Of a DNA stretch of 5,052 nucleotides, positions 4,588 to 5,052 are shown piece after piece (within the stretch, counting starts at the first letter, position 1; each line of letters starts with the position of its first letter). A program made the position numbers and the translations under genes. Below the pieces are notes generated by a model. The model searched no databases, had not been told where the DNA came from, and saw nothing but the letters and a program-made list of their open reading frames with translations. Source of the DNA: an uncultured Collinsella sp. (GTDB taxonomy: Bacteria > Actinomycetota > Coriobacteriia > Coriobacteriales > Coriobacteriaceae); assembly GCA_900556515.1 (NCBI GenBank), contig USPH01000113.1, positions 1 through 5,052 of the forward strand. The letters are read 5' to 3'.

Positions 4588-5052
4588 GTTCGGCCCTGGT
4601 TCCAGAACTGGGTACCGATGTAACCGCACGTGCGACGGGCGACATTCATCTTCTCCTGGTCACGATTGCCGCAGTTGGGGCACTCCCACACCAGTTTGCC
4701 GTCATCCTCGACAATCTTGATCTCACCGTCGTAGCCGCACACCTGGCAATAATCGCTCTTGGTGTTGAGCTCGGCGTACATGATGTTGTCGTAGATGTAC
4801 TGCATCACGCGAATGACAGCCTTGAGGTTGTCCTGCATGTTGGGAACCTCGACGTAGGAGATGGCACCGCCCGGCGAAAGCTGCTGGAACATACCCTCGA
4901 ACTTGAGCTTGTCGAATGCGTCGATCTCCTCGGACACGTGGACGTGGTAGCTGTTGGTGATGTAGCCCTTGTCGGTGATGCCCTCGATGACGCCGAAGCG
5001 CTTTTGCAGGCACTTGGCGAACTTGTAGGTGGTGGACTCCAGCGGCGTGCCG
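4554..5052 (-). CDS. nrdD: Anaerobic ribonucleoside-triphosphate reductase, C-terminal part (class III; 5' end beyond window)
   Basis: This is the catalytic subunit that reduces ribonucleoside triphosphates to deoxyribonucleotides by glycyl-radical chemistry under anaerobic conditions. Only the last 165 codons are visible and the frame is open to the window edge. The zinc site near the C-terminus is present as two CxxC pairs (YCQVCGYDG at 4737-4748 and WECPNCGN at 4671-4682). The glycyl-radical motif RRTCGYIG follows; the radical glycine is the G after the Cys, codon 4623-4625. The protein ends TEEIRDRVLHL, a normal NrdD ending, with TAA at 4554-4556. Upstream residues (SPGGAISYVEVPN and the LQKRFGVIEGITDKGY stretch) fit the family. 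NrdG, its activase, is encoded downstream after a 426-base gap filled with palindromes. The last six codons form part of the outer arm of palindrome B. Confidence 0.97.
   Translation of the reverse strand, partial: GTPLESTTYKFAKCLQKRFGVIEGITDKGYITNSYHVHVSEEIDAFDKLKFEGMFQQLSPGGAISYVEVPNMQDNLKAVIRVMQYIYDNIMYAELNTKSDYCQVCGYDGEIKIVEDDGKLVWECPNCGNRDQEKMNVARRTCGYIGTQFWNQGRTEEIRDRVLHL

Overview
The window looks like a chromosomal stretch from a GC-rich anaerobic bacterium. The best guess is a gut actinobacterium of the class Coriobacteriia, such as a Collinsella relative. This rests on base composition, strictly anaerobic metabolism (class III ribonucleotide reductase) and the general look of the proteins. 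No 16S rRNA or other marker is present, so the placement is an inference.

Layout. Bases 1-952 (+) hold the 3' part of an M19 (renal-type) dipeptidase gene cut by the window edge. A strong hairpin (969-1004) separates it from a YgjP-like zinc metallopeptidase gene (1027-1803, +) that starts at TTG. That gene converges, with 6 bp between stop codons, on a minus-strand series read from right to left: nrdD (3' end only, 4554-5052), nrdG (3546-4127), folE (2922-3479), an HD-domain hydrolase gene (2339-2920) and folB (1810-2295).

How the genes work together. NrdD and NrdG form the oxygen-sensitive class III ribonucleotide reductase and its radical-SAM activase, which make deoxyribonucleotides without oxygen. 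FolE and FolB are the first and third enzymes of dihydropterin/folate synthesis. The HD protein sits between them, exactly where the pathway needs a dihydroneopterin triphosphate-dephosphorylating enzyme. Folate and ribonucleotide reduction both feed DNA precursor supply, so a shared minus-strand unit makes sense, although the promoters are not clear.

The unusual part is the 426-base gap between nrdD and nrdG (4128-4553), where these genes are normally close together. It holds two large palindromes side by side. Palindrome A has 25-base arms (4143-4167/4202-4226). Palindrome B has perfect 35-base arms (4405-4439/4508-4542). In both, the symmetry continues past the arms into real coding sequence: A into the first codons of nrdG, B into the last codons of nrdD. 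As a result, the plus strand between them (4244-4398) carries an inverted, decayed sequence that begins like NrdG (MNEANIEY against MNYANIKY) and ends like NrdD (DRMLHL against DRVLHL), in one reading frame with an internal TGA. I see no RNA genes, CRISPR arrays or complete insertion sequences.
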